Of a stretch of DNA of 64,000 bases, positions 59,061-64,000 are shown piece by piece. The notes beneath the pieces are model-generated. The model saw only the letters and a program-made list of their open reading frames with translations, was not told the origin of the DNA and did not search any database. The stretch's first letter is position 1. Every line of letters begins with the position of its first letter. Where the stretch lies: positions 21,472,527 to 21,536,526 of the forward strand of contig OX485808.1 of assembly GCA_950295325.1 (NCBI GenBank). Direction: 5' to 3'. The stretch is from Polytrichum commune. Taxonomy: Eukaryota > Streptophyta > Polytrichopsida > Polytrichales > Polytrichaceae. Made by a program: the position numbers and the translations under genes.

Positions 59061-59220
59061 TAGTTGATTTTCATTGTTTGTGACACATTTGCTTTTTCAC
59101 CATCCCATGAATTTGAAGTGCCCGTTCTCCTTGACTAACACCAATTCAGTAAGAAGTCTTTCATATTCGTATGTACAGGTGCCTGAGCTCCCAACGTGCA
59201 CTCTTCTATGTTGTGGCATG

Positions 59221-59271
59221 AATGCAATTTAAAAGAATGCAATTTAAAAGAATGCAATTTAAAAGAATGCA
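59221..59271. repeat. 15-bp tandem repeat, three units
   Basis: Three identical copies of AATGCAATTTAAAAG plus a partial fourth. Confidence 0.95.
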
Positions 59272-60742
59272 TGAATGGTTGCAGGAACATGAAGATCACA
59301 ATTGATGATTCCAGATTTTGAGCAACAAAAAGAACACCTGAAATAATCTTGAATTAATCAACAACTTGATACATCTGATTTTGTAGTAGAGTATAAGCAA
59401 GGGTAAGTAAGAATCCACTAGTTTTGATAATGATACTAACTTTTAAGCTATCAATATTGATCCGAAGGTGCTTCAAGTTTCTTCAAGAAGAGCTTTTCAA
59501 GTTGAAGTATTGGCTATACTTTTGCATTTGGCATCCGAAGATCTAGTGTTATTTGTGTTATGTACTTGAAGATTTGAGGATCTTCTGTTGGGGGTGGTGT
59601 ATTTCTAGATGAGCTTGTCACCATCTACATCTGTGGAACACAACATCATGGGAGAATTTCTCATTGGGAAACTCAGGATGAGCCTTCAAAGGTAACGGTT
59701 ATTTGATAATGTAGGAATTTGGAGATCCTTGCAAAACCAATATGGACAAAAAATATGATCAAACCTTTTCCCACTAGTATATAGATACAACTTGGAGAAG
59801 TATGAGAGAGGACCTCACATATCACTGAAACCAAACCTCTGCATGCCACAAGGGCCGGCCACTTATCATGACATCGTCAAGCAATTGCATGGGGAGGATA
59901 AAGTCACCTGCTCTCTTAAAAGATGGAGGAAACAACTACAAATTTGGACAAACTTTTCCAACAGTATAGTAATGTGACGAATCTGTGACCATGACAAACA
60001 TGACAGTGAATTATACAACTACTATGTGCGCAAGTTGATTTGTATCAAGAATGAAGTTATGATATAACCAGTTTGCAGAAATTCCAATGTCCTATAAGAA
60101 CTTTGGCAATATATCCTGCTCTATGAGAACAAGTTTAACAGTATGCAAATATTGGAAGACTTTTTGGAGCATATAAACCCAGAGATAAATTGTGAAAGTC
60201 TCTAGTATGTACTAGTATGAGCAATTGATTTCTCAAAATGTGGAAGTTGTAGTACTGTCATGAATCATTTTTTGTAGTACAAAAATGATTCATGACTGGT
60301 TCGAAATTAAATACCATAGAACATCCTACTTATGGCAGATCATGCGTCTCACATGCCGAACATACTCGGATGAAGTTGAGCTAGATCCTCAACCAACTAC
60401 AATCCCTTGGCTGGTGGAGAACTTGAAGGGCTCTCTTTAGTCTCACGCTCGTGTACACCAAGATACGCTTTTAATGTAAGATGCAATGGACCCAATGAAG
60501 TAGAAACGGAACGCCTTGAAGGAGGTAATAGCCACAATTGGAAAATCATTGGATCTGGCCTTGAAGGGTTAATTCCTTGGAAGACATGAGCTTCTCAACA
60601 AACATACGAAGATCGAACGATTGATATGAGCATGCACGCGATTCAACCAAAACAGGGTGCAACTCAAAAACGCATTCCAGAAATGATTAGAGGACATGTG
60701 AGACACTTTGAAGAATTACCTTACATTGTGCTTGGAACCGCT
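59272..60742. other. Intergenic DNA, no gene recognised
   Basis: Several plus-strand frames of about 60 codons (for example 59792-59977, 60407-60589) have protein-like composition but no motif I can name. They could be remnants linked to the neighbouring kinase pseudogene. Confidence 0.4.
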
Positions 60743-61455
60743 TTACTGTATCTTGTCGGGGTTGTTATATGTGAACACAAAGTCCAACTGATCCTTGAAA
60801 AAATTTAACTGTAATAACAGACCTTGTGCGTGAAGGACCATCAAGCAAATTTGTTGAAATGTAGGTCGTGCTCTAGGATCTTCGTTCCAACAGCTGTGGA
60901 TGCAAAACACCAAATACGGTGGACACGTGTTGGTATCATCAAGATGGAGATTGCAACCACTCTCATTTAGGTGCTCAATATCACTACCTGGTGGATCTTG
61001 AAAAGGTGAATGTCCTCTGAGCACTTCAGAGCCCACTAACTCAAAGCTGCATATGTCAGATGCTTGCATTGCATCTAGTGAGGAAGCAACAATTGGATGC
61101 TTTTGCTTCTTCAGGGAGCCTGAAAGTGGAGAATAAACTCTACAATTGTTCGTGGGCAATTTCAAACCAAATTGTCCTAGTTTTACAAGTACATGATGGT
61201 GGGCGTTGTTCTGACTCTGCTTCCATAGGACGTTCCAACAATTGAGATCACCATGTGCGAGTCCTTTAATATGCAAAAATTGCATAGCCTTCGCAACTTG
61301 TGGCAAAATACGTACAAACTCCAGCCATGAGAATGGGTTGCTTGATATACCTTGGGAGCGAAGGCTTTCATCAATTAACATTCTCAAGTTTCCTTTCATA
61401 ACCTCCATTGAAAAGAAGGGTTTGTTTTCTTCCTTCCACGCCTTTTCAACCGCAT
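60743..61455 (-). pseudogene. Degenerate protein-kinase fragment (C-lobe, pseudokinase-like)
   Basis: The minus-strand frame carries kinase subdomains in order: ENKPFFSMEVMKGNLRML (hinge region), VAKAMQFLHIKGLAHGDLN with CWNVLW (catalytic loop HGDLxxxxN instead of HRDLKxxN), VKLGQFGL (where DFG is expected; the metal-binding Asp is replaced by Gln), SDICSFELVGSEVLRGHSPF (subdomain IX) and CWNEDPRARPTFQQI (subdomain XI). The first ATG is at 61408, but the frame extends upstream to about 61455, where an acceptor-like ATAG lies. Short upstream pieces (LYPKWSFTSSG) hint at more of the N-lobe, yet no Gly-rich loop or VAIK lysine is found. The closest group is plant TKL-type kinases. With the DFG Asp lost and the N-lobe broken it would not be a normal kinase. 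Confidence 0.75.
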
Positions 61456-61908
61456 TATATGAGGGTGCCTATCTCCCAGAAGAAGTGAAGCTCCATTTCG
61501 GGTAAAGTTCGAATTTGTGGTCACCTTCAAAACCTATGATCTTCGTATTTCATATTCGGTCCAGAAGAGCTGATGTCAACGACATCAATATTCATATCAG
61601 TTTCTTTGTTTATTGCAAAAGCTAGAGGTTTCAAAAGAGCTAGAGTGTGGAGTTTTGTCACCGTTTCCTTTTAGACATCTGCAATCAAAAATTCTCTTTC
61701 CTTTGAAGACAACTCACGCATATCTGACGATCGGATCTTCCATTTTGGGAAATATGGACGTTTATTATAGATGTCCTGCAAGATGCCCAATTTGATTCGC
61801 ATGGAGAGATTCTATACTGAGAATTTTCATAGAGATATGAGATGGAGTGATTGCATCTCCTGCCTTCCATTTTGCATCGAATCTCACCATTCCTGTCTTC
61901 TACACCGT

Positions 61909-62020
61909 TTATAGTATTTAGTGTCAAATATGTAATAGTGCCACTTACCCTATTATGAGGTCTCCCCTAGGTTACATCAATAGTGACCTTGGTTGACAAT
62001 GAGTGGCACCGCATGACGCT
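61909..62020 (+). repeat. End fragment of the small CACTA-like element family
   Basis: CACCGTTTATAGTATTTAGT followed by GTCAAATATGTAATAGTG and CACTTACCCTAT parallels 15803-15880, including the following GCTAGGTTAC/CCTAGGTTAC words. No right end was found, so it is a fragment or an undefined full copy. Confidence 0.5.
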
Positions 62021-62224
62021 TGTCATTAGCATGCTCAATAATATCTTCCTCTTTGCCTTGTCCGTTGTCTCCTCTTCGCCTCTTTGTTTTGTAGGGTTGA
62101 AGCATCTCCACCTGAAGCTTTTTGGAATTCCAGGCGATTTCTTGCCCTCATACTTCCTTTCAAGTACTCAAACTAGCATGGTGAGTTCAAATTACTCCAT
62201 TACTGTTAGAAAAATCGAAACCTG

Positions 62225-62916
62225 AAATGTGTGTTTTTGTAAAGTGATGTTTGCTTCTAGAGTGATGTACATGGCACTTCTAACTCCACAGACAATTTGT
62301 AATTCTAGTGGATGATACAGGGGTCTCAACAGCTACCACAAGTTTCAACAACTCCATCTTTATCAAATCCCAACGACTCCGTAAGAATGTTGCTCCTCCT
62401 GCTTGCACTTATTTGTGCAATTAGTTTTGATGCTTGCATTGTTTGAGCAGATAGGCTTTCTCCTTTTTCTTTTCTTTTACCTTTCCTTGTATGATATGTA
62501 TTTAGAAACACCCGTGGACTAAGCCGTGCAGTAGTCAAAATACACAACACATATCGTATTGTTGTTCAGGTTTTAAGTTTTGTGATGATTGCTGTCTGGT
62601 GAGTTTGAAGTGTGCCCTACCGATTTATGCTTAACCTATTCTTTTTTCTCGAATGCATTTCGTCTGCATGAACTTTAAACTTGGATTCAGGGTTTTGAGT
62701 TATGGTTTTGAGTTTTTTTTTGTGGGAATGTTGTCTGATAAATAAACCAGTAGGATGTGGTGAGTGGGAATTTTGCTCTTCTAGTGCTTAACCTGCCTCC
62801 TCCCGCATACATGTTGCTTGCATCATTCACTTTGGGTCACGGGTTTTGAATTTTTGTGATGATTCTTGTTGGCAAGGAGCACCATTAGCATATGTGATGT
62901 TTCAATTCCAGTGTCC
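62225..62916. other. Intergenic DNA, no gene recognised
   Basis: T-rich on the plus strand; words such as GGTTTTGAGTT/GGGTTTTGAATTTTTGTGATGATT recur loosely. No open frame with similarity to a family. Confidence 0.4.
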
Positions 62917-63120
62917 GGGAAGATTTTTGGGCATAGCTGGTCGAGATCCTAGTGTTACCAAGTCCAACTGGTTGCATGTTGACATCTTTCAGATTTTCTT
63001 TATTAGTTTGATGTATATTCTATAATTCCTCTAAAACGATCTGTAATTTTCCTGAGGTCCATAACCAGTTATTTCTGAAACTCAATCGGTTCATCTGCAA
63101 CTAGCAGCTGGTTCTCCTCG
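62917..63120 (+). repeat. Dispersed repeat (copy 2), uninterrupted
   Basis: This copy aligns with 17637-17843 and then continues straight into the sequence that follows the PIF-type element at 18979 (GCTGGTTCTCC against GCCGGTTCTCC). It therefore serves as the empty site for that insertion. Confidence 0.8.
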
Positions 63121-64000
63121 TTCATTAATCAACTCCCAACCCCATCACCATTTTGGGTTGTTTCAGATTGCAGTGATTCCCGCAGGTTTTGATTTGTGAT
63201 TGGGTGTTCTGTTTTAGGCTGAGAATTTGTGGTCATGTTGGTGTTCTTTTTGGCATGCCTGTGAGGTGTCGCTGTTCTGGCTGTTAGTTTTTTTGTGGAG
63301 GTGGTTTCAAATTTGACTTATGATTTCGAATGTGAATCCTGGGTCAAGTTGTGGATTTCTTGGATTTTGTCAATGAGGAAAATCACCAATACCTTCCATG
63401 CAACTTGCTTCTGGATGAAGTTCATGTTCAAATACATTTGTGCTTTAATGTAAAGCATTTTAAGCATAATTCAATCAGTTATGTTTCACTGTTTTTGTGT
63501 TCATTTGCACTACATAGTTCAAAGCCTAAACGAGAACATACAAGAATAGTAGTTGAAGCCCTTGACGTGCTTGCCTTCCAGTCCATGACTTACATGAGCT
63601 AATATAGGTTGGAACACTTTAACGCCCATGATACCTTCGCATGTACTTTCCAATGTCCTGTAGGTGTGATCCTTTCTGTGAAGTATTCTGAAGCTAATTA
63701 GGCCATGAGTAGTCAAAGTGGTCCTTCATCTTATGATTGACAACACCTCTTACGTTGTATCTGCCTTAAATGTCTCGTTCAGTTCCCTTGAGTGAGTTAC
63801 AATGTGTCATCATTAATCTGCCAAAGAAATATTGCAAGTGGAAACTGCTCACCTGCTGATTGAACAATTTCCAGGACTACACAGTCTTGAAGGTGGTAGC
63901 TGATGGTAGTGACTTGTTCCCTATTTAGAAACACTTGAAATTAAATTTTGAACATCTTTGTTACTGTCAAGCGCGGGCTAATTCGAGACTTTGCAGTGCC
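63121..64000. other. Right edge of window, no gene recognised
   Basis: No splice-compatible coding blocks with recognisable similarity, no RNA gene and no transposon ends seen. Confidence 0.45.

Overview
The window is nuclear DNA from a flowering plant. The evidence is a spliced gene with 14 coding exons for a plant-type EHD protein, spliced transposase genes (En/Spm CACTA, Mutator-like, PIF/Harbinger), Stowaway- and Tourist-like MITEs, a tRNA-derived SINE and very low gene density. I cannot name the species. Most of the 64 kb is transposon-derived or unrecognisable AT-rich DNA.

Layout. 1-5656: right part of a CACTA element. Its TNP2 transposase reads through four exons and is broken only by two in-frame stops. 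5657-13300: AT-rich DNA, two tandem-repeat arrays and shuffled inverted fragments. 13300-29430: a dense graveyard of small elements, including a back-to-back pair of TTA-flanked PIF-type MITEs, a 1.1-kb PIF-type element whose insertion point is confirmed by an uninterrupted paralogous copy at 62.9 kb, a SINE with a 15-bp target duplication, and a hAT-like MITE with G/C-tract ends and an 8-bp duplication. 31662-36842, minus strand: a complete EHD membrane-remodelling ATPase gene, the one clearly conserved host gene. 42.9-43.6 kb: a dead PIF/Harbinger transposase. 47097-55523: an 8.4-kb Mutator-like element with TIRs of about 240 bp and a perfect 10-bp target duplication. It contains a dead MULE transposase, a second spliced minus-strand gene of unknown family and a block that looks like captured host exons. 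56059-57978: a spliced gene coding for an SmD3-like Sm fold with an unusual 189-residue N-terminal extension made of about six 22-residue repeats. 60.7-61.45 kb: a degenerate protein-kinase pseudogene.

How the parts relate. The transposase remnants (CACTA, MULE, PIF) belong to the same superfamilies as many of the short non-autonomous elements around them, but nothing here shows that any of them mobilised these particular copies. The EHD gene (endocytic traffic) and the SmD3-like gene (spliceosomal Sm core) have no evident functional link. The most novel items are the repeat-extended SmD3-like protein and the cargo of the 8.4-kb MULE. Exon boundaries were read by eye from splice signals and family conservation and may be off by one or two bases.
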